DNA of 64,000 nucleotides from Superficieibacter sp. 1612_C1 (GCF_015234305.1 NZ_JADGMI010000003.1:417872-481871), one strand, 5' to 3'; shown: positions 11,291 to 22,270, counted from the first letter of the stretch. Numbers and translations are program-made. The notes: a model not told the origin generated them from the sequence alone.

Positions 11291-12428
11291 GTCTCAGCCC
11301 CTCGATCTCAATCAGTTAGCGCAAAATATTAAACAATGGGGCACTGAACTCGGGTTCCAGCAGGTAGGTATTGCCGATACCGACCTGAGCGCCAGCGAGC
11401 CGAAACTACAGGCGTGGCTCGATAAGCAGTACCACGGCGAAATGGAGTGGATGGCGCGTCACGGCATGATGCGCGCCCGTCCGCATGAGCTTTTACCCGG
11501 TACGCTTCGCGTCATCAGCGTGCGCATGAACTATCTGCCCGCCAACGCTGCTTTCGCCCGCACGCTGAAAAATCCCTCTCTTGGCTACGTCAGCCGCTAC
11601 GCGCTGGGGCGCGACTACCATAAGCTGCTGCGCAATCGCTTAAAAAAGCTTGGGGAGAAAATTCAGGAACAGTGCGCGTCGCTGAATTTTAGACCTTTTG
11701 TCGATTCTGCGCCTCTGCTTGAGCGTCCGCTGGCGGAAAAAGCCGGGCTGGGCTGGACAGGTAAGCACTCACTTATCCTTAGCCGCGATGCCGGATCGTT
11801 CTTCTTTCTCGGCGAACTGTTAATCGACTTACCGCTTCCTGTCGATAGCCCTGTTGAAGAAGGCTGCGGGCGCTGCGTCGCCTGCATGACGATCTGCCCT
11901 ACCGGGGCGATTGTTGAACCCTATACCGTAGACGCCCGGCGCTGTATCTCCTATCTGACGATTGAACTGGAAGGCGCTATTCCTGAAGAATTCCGTCCGC
12001 TGATGGGCAACCGGATCTACGGCTGCGATGACTGTCAGCTGATCTGTCCGTGGAACCGCTATTCGCAGCTTACCGAAGAAGAGGATTTCAGCCCGCGCAA
12101 ATCGCTGCACGCGCCGGAGCTGATCGAACTGTTTGCCTGGAGCGAGGCGTGGTTTCTGAAAGTCACCGAAGGATCGGCAATTCGCCGTATCGGCCATCTG
12201 CGCTGGCTGCGAAATATTGCCGTCGCACTGGGAAACGCACCGTGGGATGAAGCCAATATTCAGGCACTGGAATCGCGCCGGGGTGAGCACCCACTTCTCG
12301 ACGAACACATAGAATGGGCGATTACGCAGCAAATCGAGAAGCGAAATGCCGGCGTAGTGGAAGTGCAGTTGCCGAAAAAACAGCGGCTGGTACGGGTGGT
12401 TGAAAAAGGACTGCCGCGCGACGCCTGA
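11289..12428 (+). CDS. queG: QueG, epoxyqueuosine reductase
   Basis: QueG performs the last step of queuosine synthesis, reducing epoxyqueuosine in tRNA with cobalamin and two 4Fe-4S clusters. The cluster motifs CGRCVACMTICPTGAI and CDDCQLICPWN are visible, together with the N-terminal DUF1730-type cobalamin-binding region (about 50-180). An open frame extends upstream to 11079, but the ATG at 11289 gives [12 protein letters not shown] and 379 residues, exactly the E. coli form. The upstream extension is a shadow of nnr. Confidence 0.97.
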   Translation: MSQPLDLNQLAQNIKQWGTELGFQQVGIADTDLSASEPKLQAWLDKQYHGEMEWMARHGMMRARPHELLPGTLRVISVRMNYLPANAAFARTLKNPSLGYVSRYALGRDYHKLLRNRLKKLGEKIQEQCASLNFRPFVDSAPLLERPLAEKAGLGWTGKHSLILSRDAGSFFFLGELLIDLPLPVDSPVEEGCGRCVACMTICPTGAIVEPYTVDARRCISYLTIELEGAIPEEFRPLMGNRIYGCDDCQLICPWNRYSQLTEEEDFSPRKSLHAPELIELFAWSEAWFLKVTEGSAIRRIGHLRWLRNIAVALGNAPWDEANIQALESRRGEHPLLDEHIEWAITQQIEKRNAGVVEVQLPKKQRLVRVVEKGLPRDA

Positions 12429-12698
12429 TTCATTCACAGCGTGTGTATAAAATTAAAAACCCATTGGTATTCAACACGCAAAAATTCGTCAAGCGATCTA
12501 ATTAACATTTTGAAATATTATTTTATTTATATATTTCATTGAGTTATCAAGAAATAATTTACATTTTGAACATTTATCGGCAAACCGACGGCTGTCGTAA
12601 CCTGTGGATAAGTCTGTTTACAGAAGTTTGTCAGAAGTGACAAATACCCCATTCAACGGGCCTTGCCGCTGTGGATAATTTGTTCTTAAGGTGAAATT
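12429..12698. other. AT-rich intergenic stretch between queG and the tRNA-Gly cluster
   Basis: 270 bp with a strongly AT-rich part (about 12480-12580) and no open frame that looks real. Two TGTGGATAA words (12602 and 12670) are the only recurring feature I see. The 3' trailer of the tRNA-Gly transcript probably ends here. Confidence 0.5.
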
Positions 12699-12774
<76 letters not shown>

Positions 12775-12799
12775 TTGGGTGGTGTAAATCTTCAAATTT

Positions 12800-12875
<76 letters not shown>

Positions 12876-12922
12876 TTAATCTTCGTCTTTCAAGCTGCCA
12901 CTGCGTTGGCTGCCTTCACTCA

Positions 12923-12954
12923 CCTTAGTCACTTACTTTTGTAAGCTCCTAAGG
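12923..12954. repeat. Imperfect palindrome in the tRNA-Gly spacer
   Basis: The spacer between copies 2 and 3 is 139 nt, against 25 nt for the other. It contains the arms CCTTAG and CTAAGG around CTTACTTTTGTAAG. Wider flanks (GCTGCC..., ...GGCAGC on the complement) extend a weak dyad. This resembles a dispersed palindromic element I remember from enterobacterial tRNA/rRNA spacers, but only a genome search can confirm that it is repeated. Confidence 0.45.
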
Positions 12955-13014
12955 ATTCGTTCAGTTGCTGCCTTGTTGCAACTCGAGATCCTGTGATTAG
13001 GATGGTATCAAATT

Positions 13015-13090
<76 letters not shown>

Positions 13091-13281
13091 TCTGTGTAAC
13101 GTTGCAAATTCTGCATCGGTACGGGAGGCGCATTATACGAGAAATCCTTTATGCTGCAAGCCCCCGAACTGCAATTTTTCAACTTTCCTGCCTGAGTGCT
13201 GCTTTTATCAGCAAGGCGTACAATTTAGCGTCAAATTTCGCCCTTCGCAAGCGCGTCGGGCTATACAGAGCCGTTCAATGC

Positions 13282-13827
13282 TTATAACTGAATAAAATGC
13301 TCGCGGTAATACGCCAGTTCGGCCACGGATTCGCGGATATCATCCATCGCCTGATGAGTACCCTGCTTGGTAAAGCCCGGCAGAATTTCCGGCTTCCAGC
13401 GACGGGCCAGTTCTTTCAGGGTGCTGACATCCAGATAGCGGTAGTGGAAATACGCCTCCAGCGCTGGCATATACTTAAACAGAAAACGGCGATCCTGACC
13501 GATGCTGTTACCGCAAATCGGCGATTTGCCTGCCGGAACCCACTGCTGTAAAAATGCAATCGTGGCAAGCTCTGCTGCGCGGTCGTCGAACTGGCTGGCT
13601 TTGACCCGTTCAACCAGCCCACTGCCGGTATGGGTGCGCACATTCCAGTCATCCATCAATGCCAGCTGTGCGTCGGACTGATGCACCGCAATCGTCGGGC
13701 CTTCCGCGAGGATGTTTAAATTCGCATCGGTCACCAGGGTGGCAATTTCAATGATGCGATCGCGCTCGGGATCCAGCCCGGTCATTTCCAGATCGATCCA
13801 AATCAGGTTGTTTTCATCTGCACTCAT
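13282..13827 (-). CDS. orn: Orn, oligoribonuclease
   Basis: Orn is the essential 3'-5' exoribonuclease that degrades di-ribonucleotides to mononucleotides, including pGpG from c-di-GMP turnover. It is a DEDDh exonuclease: Exo[14 protein letters not shown] (D, E), Exo[13 protein letters not shown] (D), and ExoIII with GTHQAMDDI (H, D). I start at the ATG giving [10 protein letters not shown], 181 residues as in E. coli; an in-frame ATG four codons upstream would give 185. It is transcribed away from rsgA. Confidence 0.97.
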   Translation of the reverse strand: MSADENNLIWIDLEMTGLDPERDRIIEIATLVTDANLNILAEGPTIAVHQSDAQLALMDDWNVRTHTGSGLVERVKASQFDDRAAELATIAFLQQWVPAGKSPICGNSIGQDRRFLFKYMPALEAYFHYRYLDVSTLKELARRWKPEILPGFTKQGTHQAMDDIRESVAELAYYREHFIQL

Positions 13828-13956
13828 GCTATTTTCCACCCATAATTTTATATTCGAGACTCGTTAACGTTATGACGGATGACGGGTCGGCAATCTTAAT
13901 CGATAGCATGTATCATAGAGGTTTTGCCCCTGACGGGCGACCAGGAGTCAGTACGA

Positions 13957-15009
13957 TTGAGTAAAAATAAACTCTCCAAAGGTCAGCAGCGCCGCGTAAA
14001 AGCGAATCATCAGCGCCGACTTACCACGACTGCGGAGAAGCCTGATTATGATGACAATCTGTTTGGCGAGCCTGCGGAAGGCATCGTCATCAGCCGCTTT
14101 GGCATGCACGTAGATGTTGAATCTGCCGACGGTGAAACCCACCGCTGCAATATTCGCCGCACCATTCGCTCGCTGGTGACCGGAGACCGCGTCGTCTGGC
14201 GTCCGGGAAAAGCGGCGGCGGAAGGCGTCAACGTCAAAGGCATCGTGGAAGCGGTGCATGAGCGTACCTCGGTTCTGACGCGCCCGGACTTTTACGATGG
14301 CGTGAAACCAATTGCCGCCAACATTGACCAGATTGTTATCGTCTCGGCGATCCTGCCGGAATTATCAGTCAACATTATCGATCGCTATCTTGTCGCCTGT
14401 GAAACGCTGGAAGTTGAGCCGATCATCGTCCTCAACAAAATCGACTTGCTGGATGACGACGGCATGCGTTTTGTGAACGAACAGATGGATATCTACCGCC
14501 ATATTGGCTATCGCGTGCTGATGGTCTCCAGCTATACCCAGGACGGGCTGAAACCGCTGGAAGAGGCGCTGACCGATCGTATCAGCATCTTTGCCGGGCA
14601 ATCTGGCGTGGGCAAATCCAGCCTGTTGAACGCGCTGTTAGGGTTACCGGTTGAGATCCTGACTAACGACGTTTCCGACAACTCCGGCCTGGGCCAGCAC
14701 ACCACCACGGCGGCGCGCCTGTACCACTTCCCGCACGGCGGCGATGTAATCGACTCTCCCGGCGTGCGCGAGTTCGGCCTCTGGCATCTGGAGCCAGAAC
14801 AAATCACTCAGGGTTTTGTCGAATTCCACGACTATTTAGGCCTGTGCAAATATCGCGACTGTAAACATGATACCGATCCCGGCTGCGCCATTCGCGAAGC
14901 GGTAGAGAAAGGGGAAATTGCGCAGAGCCGTTTTGACAATTATCACCGCATTCTGGAAAGCATGTCGCAGGTAAAGACGCGTAAAAACTTTTCTGAAACC
15001 GATAACTGA
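13957..15009 (+). CDS. rsgA: RsgA, small-subunit ribosome biogenesis GTPase
   Basis: RsgA is a circularly permuted GTPase that checks late 30S maturation and releases RbfA. The OB fold is N-terminal (about 35-110). The permuted order of G motifs is visible: NKIDLL (G4), then [10 protein letters not shown] (G1), then DSPGVREF (G3). A C-terminal zinc knuckle follows ([16 protein letters not shown]). The start is a TTG at 13957 giving [10 protein letters not shown], preceded by AGGAG at 13943; this gives 350 residues, identical in length to E. coli. The open frame extends upstream, but without homology. Confidence 0.96.
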   Translation: MSKNKLSKGQQRRVKANHQRRLTTTAEKPDYDDNLFGEPAEGIVISRFGMHVDVESADGETHRCNIRRTIRSLVTGDRVVWRPGKAAAEGVNVKGIVEAVHERTSVLTRPDFYDGVKPIAANIDQIVIVSAILPELSVNIIDRYLVACETLEVEPIIVLNKIDLLDDDGMRFVNEQMDIYRHIGYRVLMVSSYTQDGLKPLEEALTDRISIFAGQSGVGKSSLLNALLGLPVEILTNDVSDNSGLGQHTTTAARLYHFPHGGDVIDSPGVREFGLWHLEPEQITQGFVEFHDYLGLCKYRDCKHDTDPGCAIREAVEKGEIAQSRFDNYHRILESMSQVKTRKNFSETDN

Positions 15010-15105
15010 CATTTATGCTTAGCATCGCTAAAATCGTCCCCTTTTTTCATGGACCCGCATACCCTGCGGGTACAGGAACGACAAAACAAAGGCCTGGAGG
15101 CTATC

Positions 15106-16068
15106 GTGTTAAACGATCTTAAACTTTCGCTGCAATACATTCTGCCGAAACTGTGGCTCACTCGCCTGGCGGGCTGGGGCGCGAGTAAACGCGCTGGCTG
15201 GCTGACCAAACTGGTTATCGATCTGTTCGTCAAATATTACAAAGTCGATATGAAAGAGGCGCAGAAGCCCGATACCGCCAGCTATCGTTCGTTTAATGAT
15301 TTCTTCGTGCGCCCGCTGCGCGATGAAGTTCGTCCGCTGAATACCGATCCTAACGTGCTGGTAATGCCAGCCGATGGCGTGATCAGCCAGCTAGGTAACA
15401 TCGAAAACGACAAAATCTTGCAGGCCAAAGGGCATAACTATTCGCTGGAAGCCCTTCTGGCAGGCAATTACCAATTGGCTGACCAGTTCCGTAACGGCTC
15501 GTTCGTCACCACCTATCTCTCGCCGCGCGACTATCACCGCGTTCATATGCCGTGTAACGGTATCCTGCGGGAGATGATTTACGTGCCGGGCGATCTGTTC
15601 TCCGTTAACCATCTTACCGCGCAAAACGTGCCTAACCTTTTTGCCCGAAATGAGCGCGTTATCTGCCTTTTCGATACCGAATTCGGCCCGATGGTGCAAA
15701 TTCTGGTGGGCGCGACTATTGTTGGTAGCATTGAAACCGTCTGGGCTGGGACCATCACGCCGCCACGCGAAGGCATTATCAAGCGCTGGACCTGGCCGGA
15801 GGGTGAAAGCGACGGTTCCGTGGCGCTGCTGAAAGGTCAGGAGATGGGCCGCTTTAAGCTCGGTTCAACAGTGATTAACCTATTTGCGCCGGGTAAAGTT
15901 AACCTGGTTGAAACATTGCACAGTCTGTCAGTGACCAAAATCGGACAACCGCTGGCGGTCTCTACGGAAGCGCAGGTCCAGCCTGAACCTGCCCCGCTGT
16001 CGGAAGAAGAAGTCAACGCCGAGCTGGACGCCAGCCCGCTGGTTGACGACAAGCGAGACGATATTTAA
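15106..16068 (+). CDS. psd: Psd, phosphatidylserine decarboxylase proenzyme
   Basis: Psd converts phosphatidylserine to phosphatidylethanolamine at the inner membrane. It is a pyruvoyl enzyme cut autocatalytically at LGST; the motif is present in [13 protein letters not shown], with the Ser near residue 254 becoming the pyruvoyl group of the alpha chain. The catalytic His region [11 protein letters not shown] and the Asp in MPADGVI are present. The start is a GTG at 15106 with GGAGG just upstream (15096-15100), giving 320 residues; the ATG at 15049 would add an unrelated 19-residue extension. mscM follows after 20 nt. Confidence 0.96.
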   Translation: MLNDLKLSLQYILPKLWLTRLAGWGASKRAGWLTKLVIDLFVKYYKVDMKEAQKPDTASYRSFNDFFVRPLRDEVRPLNTDPNVLVMPADGVISQLGNIENDKILQAKGHNYSLEALLAGNYQLADQFRNGSFVTTYLSPRDYHRVHMPCNGILREMIYVPGDLFSVNHLTAQNVPNLFARNERVICLFDTEFGPMVQILVGATIVGSIETVWAGTITPPREGIIKRWTWPEGESDGSVALLKGQEMGRFKLGSTVINLFAPGKVNLVETLHSLSVTKIGQPLAVSTEAQVQPEPAPLSEEEVNAELDASPLVDDKRDDI

Positions 16069-16088
16069 TTCAACGTAAAGGGTTTTCC

Positions 16089-19000
16089 GTGCGCCTGATT
16101 ATCACTTTTCTGATGGCCTGGTGCCTCAGTATGGGGGCGTACGCGGCGACGGCCCCCGACGCTAAACAGATAACCCAGGAGCTGGAGCAGGCAAAGGCGG
16201 CGAAACCCGCCCAGCCTGAAGCCGTTGAGGCGCTCCAGTCCGCACTTAACGCGCTTGAAGAGCGGAAAGGCTCGCTTGAGCGCGCGCAGCAGTATCAACA
16301 GGTTATTGATAACTTCCCCAAACTCTCACAAACCCTGCGCGCCCAGCTTAACAGCCTGCGTGACGAACCGCGCGACGTGCCCGCCGGGATGTCCACCGAC
16401 GCGCTGAATCAGGAAATTCTTCAGGTCAGTAGTCAGCTTCTGGATAAAAGCCGCGAGGCACAGCAGGAGCAGGAGCGCGCACGTGAAATCGCCGACTCCC
16501 TGAACCAGCTTCCTCAGCAGCAGACCGACGCCCGTCGCCAGTTAAACGAGGTCGAACGCCGCGCTGGCACGCAGAATGGCAACGCCGCGCTAACCCAGGC
16601 GCAAAGCCTCGCCGCGCAGGCGGAATCCGCCAGACTCAAGGCGCTGGTCGATGAACTGGAACTGGCCCAGCTTTCCGCCAATAACCGCCAGGAGCTTTCG
16701 CGTCTGCGCTCTGAGCTGGCGCAAAAACAGAGCCAGCAGTTAGATACGTACTTGCAGACGCTGCGCAACCAGGTAAATAGCCAGCGCCAGCGCGAGGCCG
16801 AAAAAGCGCTGGAAAGTACCGAACTGCTGGCGGAAAACAGCGCCAACCTGCCGCCGGATATCGTTAAGCAGTTCGCCGTCAACCGTGAGCTGTCGCAGGC
16901 GCTGAACCAGCAGGCACAGCGAATGGATTTAGTTGCCTCGCAGCAGCGTCAGGCGACTAACCAGACGCTTCAGGTGCGTCAGGCGCTGAATACCTTGCGC
17001 GAGCAGGCGCAGTGGCTGGGGATGTCCAATATGCTGGGCGATGCCCTGCGCGCCCAGGTCGCCCGTCTGCCGGAGATGCCGAAACCACAGCAGCTTGATA
17101 CTGAAATGGCTCAGCTACGCGTCCACCGGATGCGCTATGAGGATCTGCTGAACAAGCAGGCCCAGCTTCGCCAGATGCACCAGGCAGACGGCCAGCCGCT
17201 GAGCGCCGAACAAAACCGGATCCTGGAGGCGCAGTTGCGCACCCAGCGTGAACTGCTCTCTTCGCTATTACAGGGCGGCGATACGCTGATTCTGGAGCTC
17301 ACCAAGCTGAAAGTTACCAATAGCCAGCTTGAAGATGCGCTGAAAGAGGTCAACGAAGCCACCCACCGCTATCTGTTCTGGACCTCAGACGTCAATCCTC
17401 TAACCATCTCCTGGCCTATTGAGGTCGTGCAGGATTTGCGCCGCCTCATCTCGCTGGATACGGTCAGCCAGTTGGGCAAAGCCAGCATCATGATGTTGAC
17501 CAGTAAAGAGACGCTGCTGCCGCTGTTTGGCGCGCTGGTGCTCGTCGGCTTCAGCATTTACTCACGGCGGCATTTTACCCGTTTCCTCGAACGCTCCTCT
17601 TCACGCGTTGGCAAGGTGACGCAGGATCACTTCTGGCTGACCCTGCGCACGGTATTCTGGTCGATACTGGTGGCCTCCCCGCTGCCGGTGCTGTGGGCAA
17701 CGCTGGGCTATGGCTTGCGCGAGGCCTGGCCTTATCCGCTGGCGGTCGCCATCGGTAACGGTGTGACCGCCACGGTGCCGCTGCTGTGGGTGGTGATGAT
17801 TTGCGCGACCTTTGCCCGTCCGACCGGTCTGTTTGTGGCGCACTTTGGCTGGCCGCGTAACCGCGTGGCGCGGGCGATGCGCTATTACCTGATGAGTATC
17901 GGGCTGATTGTGCCGCTGATTATGGCGCTGATCATGTTCGATAATCTCAACGATCGGGAGTTCTCCGCCTCGCTGGGACGGCTGTGCTTTATCCTGATCT
18001 GTGGCGCGCTGGCGATTGTCACGCTTAGCCTGAAACGCGCGGGGATTCCGCTGTACCTCGATAAAGAGGGCAACGGCGACAATATGGTCAACAGCATGCT
18101 GTGGAACCTGATGATGGGTGCGCCGCTGATCGCCATTCTGGCGGCGGCGGTGGGCTATCTCGCCACGGCGCAGGCGCTGCTGGCGCGACTGGAAACCTCG
18201 GTCGCCATCTGGTTCCTGCTGCTGGTGATTTACCATATCATCCGCCGCTGGATGCTGATCCAGCGCCGCCGACTGGCCTTCGACCGCGCCCGCCATCGCC
18301 GCGCCGAGATCCTGGCGCAGCGTGCGCGTGGTGAAGAGGAGACGCCGCACGCCACCAGCCTGGAAGGCGCGGTAGAGATCGACGAAAGCGAGCTGGATCT
18401 GGATGCCATCAGTACCCAGTCGCTGCGTCTGGTACGCTCGATTCTGATGCTGATTGCGCTGCTCTCCGTGATTGTGCTGTGGTCAGAAATCCACTCGGCG
18501 TTTGGCTTCCTGGAAAACATTACGCTGTGGGACGTCACTTCCACGCTTCAGGGCGTGGAGAGCATTGAGCCTATCACCCTCGGCGCGGTGCTGATCGCCA
18601 TTCTGGTGTTTATCATCACCACCCAACTGGTGCGCAACCTGCCCGCCCTGCTGGAGCTGGCGCTGCTTCAGCATCTGGAACTTGCGCCGGGAACCGGCTA
18701 TGCCATCACTACCATCACCAAATATCTGTTAATGCTGGTGGGTGGTCTGGTGGGCTTCTCAATGATCGGCATTGAGTGGTCGAAGCTGCAATGGCTGGTT
18801 GCCGCGTTAGGTCTGGGTCTCGGTTTTGGTTTACAGGAGATTTTCGCCAACTTTATTTCCGGCCTGATTATCCTGTTCGAGAAGCCGATCCGCATCGGCG
18901 ATACGGTGACCATCCGCGACCTGACCGGTAGCGTGACCAAAATCAACACCCGCGCAACGACGATCAGCGACTGGGACCGCAAGGAGATCATCGTGCCAAA

Positions 19001-19415
19001 CAAGGCGTTTATCACCGAGCAGTTTATCAACTGGTCGCTGTCGGACTCCGTGACCCGCGTGGTGCTGACCATTCCGGCTCCGTCAGACGCAAATAGCGAA
19101 GAGGTGACGCAAATCCTGCTGACCGCGGCACAGCGCTGTTCGCTGGTATTGGATACCCCACCGCCTGAGATATTCCTGGTCGATCTTCAGCAGGGTATTC
19201 AAATCTTCGAGCTGCGTATTTATGCCGCTGAAATGGGCCACCGGATGCCGCTGCGTCATGAAATCCACCAGTTGATTCTGGCGGGCTTCCGCGAGCACGG
19301 GATTGAGATGCCGTTCCCGCCGTTCCAGATGCGGCTGGAGACGCTTTCCGGTCGACAAACCGGACGCACGCTGACGTCGGCGGGTAAAGGGACGCGTCCG
19401 GCGGGGAGCGTGTAA
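16089..19415 (+). CDS. mscM: MscM, miniconductance mechanosensitive channel
   Basis: A large MscS-superfamily channel (1108 residues; E. coli YjeP/MscM 1107) that opens on hypo-osmotic shock. A signal peptide (1-20, ending GAYA) precedes a periplasmic, Gln/Ala/Leu-rich coiled-coil region (about 22-470). Around ten membrane segments follow between 480 and 900. The MscS pore and beta domains come last, recognised by the Gly/Ala-rich LGLGLGFGLQEIFANF and EKPIRIGDTVTI. The start codon is GTG. It forms an operon with psd, as in E. coli. Confidence 0.96.
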   Translation: MRLIITFLMAWCLSMGAYAATAPDAKQITQELEQAKAAKPAQPEAVEALQSALNALEERKGSLERAQQYQQVIDNFPKLSQTLRAQLNSLRDEPRDVPAGMSTDALNQEILQVSSQLLDKSREAQQEQERAREIADSLNQLPQQQTDARRQLNEVERRAGTQNGNAALTQAQSLAAQAESARLKALVDELELAQLSANNRQELSRLRSELAQKQSQQLDTYLQTLRNQVNSQRQREAEKALESTELLAENSANLPPDIVKQFAVNRELSQALNQQAQRMDLVASQQRQATNQTLQVRQALNTLREQAQWLGMSNMLGDALRAQVARLPEMPKPQQLDTEMAQLRVHRMRYEDLLNKQAQLRQMHQADGQPLSAEQNRILEAQLRTQRELLSSLLQGGDTLILELTKLKVTNSQLEDALKEVNEATHRYLFWTSDVNPLTISWPIEVVQDLRRLISLDTVSQLGKASIMMLTSKETLLPLFGALVLVGFSIYSRRHFTRFLERSSSRVGKVTQDHFWLTLRTVFWSILVASPLPVLWATLGYGLREAWPYPLAVAIGNGVTATVPLLWVVMICATFARPTGLFVAHFGWPRNRVARAMRYYLMSIGLIVPLIMALIMFDNLNDREFSASLGRLCFILICGALAIVTLSLKRAGIPLYLDKEGNGDNMVNSMLWNLMMGAPLIAILAAAVGYLATAQALLARLETSVAIWFLLLVIYHIIRRWMLIQRRRLAFDRARHRRAEILAQRARGEEETPHATSLEGAVEIDESELDLDAISTQSLRLVRSILMLIALLSVIVLWSEIHSAFGFLENITLWDVTSTLQGVESIEPITLGAVLIAILVFIITTQLVRNLPALLELALLQHLELAPGTGYAITTITKYLLMLVGGLVGFSMIGIEWSKLQWLVAALGLGLGFGLQEIFANFISGLIILFEKPIRIGDTVTIRDLTGSVTKINTRATTISDWDRKEIIVPNKAFITEQFINWSLSDSVTRVVLTIPAPSDANSEEVTQILLTAAQRCSLVLDTPPPEIFLVDLQQGIQIFELRIYAAEMGHRMPLRHEIHQLILAGFREHGIEMPFPPFQMRLETLSGRQTGRTLTSAGKGTRPAGSV

Positions 19416-19423
19416 TTACAGGA

Positions 19424-19444
19424 GGGAGGCTTGCAAAGCCTCCC
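19424..19444. terminator. Bidirectional terminator between mscM and yjeM
   Basis: The 9-bp stem GGGAGGCTT / AAGCCTCCC with loop GCA lies between the convergent stops at 19415 and 19459. U-tracts are short on both sides, so termination may be partial. Confidence 0.7.
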
Positions 19445-19458
19445 TGTAAGAGAATGAA

Positions 19459-20958
19459 TTATCCGCGCTCCACCGCAAGCGGGGTTGTACGGCAACGGTA
19501 ATTCTCATAAATCCCCATCGCCAGCAGCGAGAAGAAGATCGGCCCACCGACCATCCACAGCGCGCTGCTCCAGTCGTTAGCCTCAATGACCGGCTGAACA
19601 ACAGTAAAGATATTGGCGAAGGAGACGGTTAACACCACAATAGACGTTGCCAGAAAGGTACTCATCCGGTTCTTAAAAATTACGAACGGGCGATCCAGGT
19701 CCCGGCGAGCCTTAAAGAAGGGAAAGGCCAGCGCGAGGAACAGATACGGCAGCGTCATGGAAACGTTCGCCATCAGCGTAAGCTTGTTATAAAACGCCGA
19801 GGCCGTATCGCCGCCAAAAGAGACCAGCAGGATGAACAGACTTACCAGCGCGCACTGCATCCACATCGCAACCGTCGGCATGCCATTTTGATTGAGGCGC
19901 GTCATTGATGCCGGCCACAGCGCTTTTGGCGTGCCCTGAATAATCGCTTTCAGCGGCGAATAGCTCAGCGTAAAGAATGCGCCGGTATAGGCCAGGAACA
20001 TCGACAGGCCGGTAATTCTGGCAAACCAGGTGCCCATAACCAGCGCGTTTTCCGCCGATAAGTGCATCGCCTGGCCTAACGTCACGCCGAGGCTTTTCAT
20101 CAGAACGTAGGTGATGTTGCCGAGGTTAGTGCTGCCGTCACTGAGCACCTGCTGCCAGTTAGTACTAACGCCCCACAGGAAGATCGCCAGCGAGTAGCCG
20201 ACAGAAATGACGATGGCGGCAAAAACAATGCCTCTGGCAAAGTTCTTTTCCGGCTTTTCCGTTTTATCGACCAGCCCGCCGACGGCCTCAATGCCGCCAA
20301 ACGCAAAGATGGCAAAAACAACGAAAGAGAGCATGGCCAGCCCCGACTGATAGCCGGGATTCGGCGAGGTAGCGAAATCGACCGGCTGGGCGAACTGGCC
20401 GCCGTTTAAGCAAAGGATAGCGAGGCTCGCCAGCAGGAGCACCAGATTAAGACACATCACGGCAATGCCGCCCACCGCCGTAATACGCGCTATTTTGTTA
20501 ATCCCTTTCGAGGCCACCAGCGTCACCACCAGCATCCACAGTACCGCCAGCAGCCCCACGACCTGGGTGGAACTCAGGCCAGCAAAAGACCAGACCTGCG
20601 TTCTGTCCGCGCCAAAAAGAAAGGTGGAAAAAGGCACCCATACTTTGGCGGCGGTACTGACCATCCAGACAACGTAGGATGAAAACCACATAAAGGTGCC
20701 GATAAACGCATAGCGCGGTCCGACGCTGTTATTCATCCAGGAGTAAATCCCGCCCTCTTCTTTGCGATACGCCGATCCCATTTCGGCCATCATCAGCGCA
20801 AACGGGATAAAGAAAAACAGCGCGGAAAAGATATAAAACGGCGTCGCGCTATAACCCATCAGGAAAAAGGCCGACGGGCTATTAGCAAAGCCAAAAACGG
20901 ACGTAAATATCATCAGGATAAGCCCGATCAGGCTCATCTTTTTTATTGTGTGAGTCAT
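19459..20958 (-). CDS. yjeM: YjeM, APC-family amino acid transporter
   Basis: An inner-membrane transporter of the amino acid-polyamine-organocation family, close to the glutamate:GABA antiporter branch; the substrate is not established. The 499 residues form about 12-14 hydrophobic segments, beginning SLIGLILMIFTSVFGFANSP, where the unwound TM1 of APC carriers is expected. I use the ATG giving MTHTIKKMS (E. coli form), four codons inside the longest frame. It is convergent with mscM and 163 nt from the epmA stop. Confidence 0.93.
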   Translation of the reverse strand: MTHTIKKMSLIGLILMIFTSVFGFANSPSAFFLMGYSATPFYIFSALFFFIPFALMMAEMGSAYRKEEGGIYSWMNNSVGPRYAFIGTFMWFSSYVVWMVSTAAKVWVPFSTFLFGADRTQVWSFAGLSSTQVVGLLAVLWMLVVTLVASKGINKIARITAVGGIAVMCLNLVLLLASLAILCLNGGQFAQPVDFATSPNPGYQSGLAMLSFVVFAIFAFGGIEAVGGLVDKTEKPEKNFARGIVFAAIVISVGYSLAIFLWGVSTNWQQVLSDGSTNLGNITYVLMKSLGVTLGQAMHLSAENALVMGTWFARITGLSMFLAYTGAFFTLSYSPLKAIIQGTPKALWPASMTRLNQNGMPTVAMWMQCALVSLFILLVSFGGDTASAFYNKLTLMANVSMTLPYLFLALAFPFFKARRDLDRPFVIFKNRMSTFLATSIVVLTVSFANIFTVVQPVIEANDWSSALWMVGGPIFFSLLAMGIYENYRCRTTPLAVERG

Positions 20959-21121
20959 AAAACCATCCATAAGGGTGTGTAGCAGCGGCGGATGGTAGCA
21001 GAAGACCGGACGATTATTGTGACTTTATGGGGCAAACCAGAAAGATGCCCCATGTAAACGGATAATGGCAGTTTTTAGCACTGGAAATTTTTATTTCCAT
21101 GCTAGATACGAGTGCGAGAGA

Positions 21122-22099
21122 TCAGGCTCTGTCAACGCTGAAGGCCAGCACGTCGGCAAGGGTCTCCGCGCCCAGCGCCAGCATCACCAGGCGATCCACA
21201 CCTAATGCCACGCCGGAGCAGTCGGGTAATCCCGCTTTTAGCGCTTCCAGCAAATTGACGTCAATCGGCTGCTGCGGCAGACCGCGCGCTGCGCGCTTAC
21301 GGTTATCCTGCTCAAAACGCTGCTGCTGCTCACGTGCATCGGTCAGTTCATGGAAGCCGTTCGCCAGCTCAAGCCCTTTGAAATAGACCTCAAAACGCTC
21401 TGCCACGCGGTGATCTTCAGTGCTGATTTGCGCCAGCGACGCCTGGCTTGCAGGGAAGTGATACACGAACGCCGGACGCTCTTTCCCGATATGCGGCTCA
21501 ACGCCCATTGCAAAAAGCAGTTGCAGGAGCGTGTCGCGATCCTCTTCGGTATCGGCGATATTGCTGAGATCGAGTTTCGCCGCCACCTGACGCAGCTGCG
21601 TTTTATCGGCGGAAAGCGGATCGATTTCCAGATGGCGCTGAAACGCCTGCTGATAGGAGAGCGTTTCTGCTGCCGGACACTCGAGCACCTGTTGCAGGAG
21701 GTCATCGACCTCATTCATCAGGCGGTACATATCATAGTGCGGACGATACCATTCCAGCATGGTGAACTCAGGATTATGGTGACGTCCCATCTCTTCATTA
21801 CGGAAACTGCGACAAAGCTGATATACCGGCCCGCAGCCCGCGGCAAGCAGGCGCTTCATATGGTATTCCGGGCTGGTCATCAGATACAGATTCATCCCCT
21901 GAGAGTGGCCAGGACCGACGAAACGGGTTTCAAACGGGAACAGGTGAACGTCTGTTACCGTCGCCTGGCTCATGCAGGGCGTTTCCACCTCCAGTACGCC
22001 CCGGTCGGCAAAAAAACGACGGATTTCGGTCATAATTTTTGCACGTTTCAACAGGTTAGGAATGGATGCGCTCGGCTGCCAGGTTGCCGTCTCGCTCAT
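21122..22099 (-). CDS. epmA: EpmA, EF-P (R)-beta-lysine ligase
   Basis: EpmA is a truncated class II lysyl-tRNA synthetase paralogue that attaches (R)-beta-lysine to K34 of EF-P. It lacks the tRNA anticodon-binding domain. Class II motifs are visible: [14 protein letters not shown] (motif 1), [20 protein letters not shown] (motif 2), and [12 protein letters not shown] (motif 3). The ATG at 22099 gives MSETATWQP and 325 residues, the E. coli length; the open frame continues upstream into the frd regulatory region. Its partners epmB and efp are about 6 kb away in this window. Confidence 0.97.
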   Translation of the reverse strand: MSETATWQPSASIPNLLKRAKIMTEIRRFFADRGVLEVETPCMSQATVTDVHLFPFETRFVGPGHSQGMNLYLMTSPEYHMKRLLAAGCGPVYQLCRSFRNEEMGRHHNPEFTMLEWYRPHYDMYRLMNEVDDLLQQVLECPAAETLSYQQAFQRHLEIDPLSADKTQLRQVAAKLDLSNIADTEEDRDTLLQLLFAMGVEPHIGKERPAFVYHFPASQASLAQISTEDHRVAERFEVYFKGLELANGFHELTDAREQQQRFEQDNRKRAARGLPQQPIDVNLLEALKAGLPDCSGVALGVDRLVMLALGAETLADVLAFSVDRA

Positions 22100-22270
22100 G
22101 GTTTTGTCTCCGTTTTTTGCTAAGGGCACGAAGTCTACTCGTTCCTCCCCCCGGAGACAAATTTTGTACAGCGCATCGCCCGGCCAACAACACGAATAAT
22201 TCATAGAGAGAACTAAAGCGATAAATTCATCAGGAATAGTGATAAATCATCATAAAGAACCGCAAAAAAA

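Noticed and set aside
16514..19358. Several minus-strand frames opposite mscM (for example 17601-18350)
   Set aside because: GC-rich shadow frames with Arg/His/Gln bias; mscM is clearly the coding strand.
22100..22204. 35-codon N-terminal extension of epmA
   Set aside because: The sequence is unlike any EpmA and overlaps the frd upstream region; MSETATWQP matches the E. coli start.
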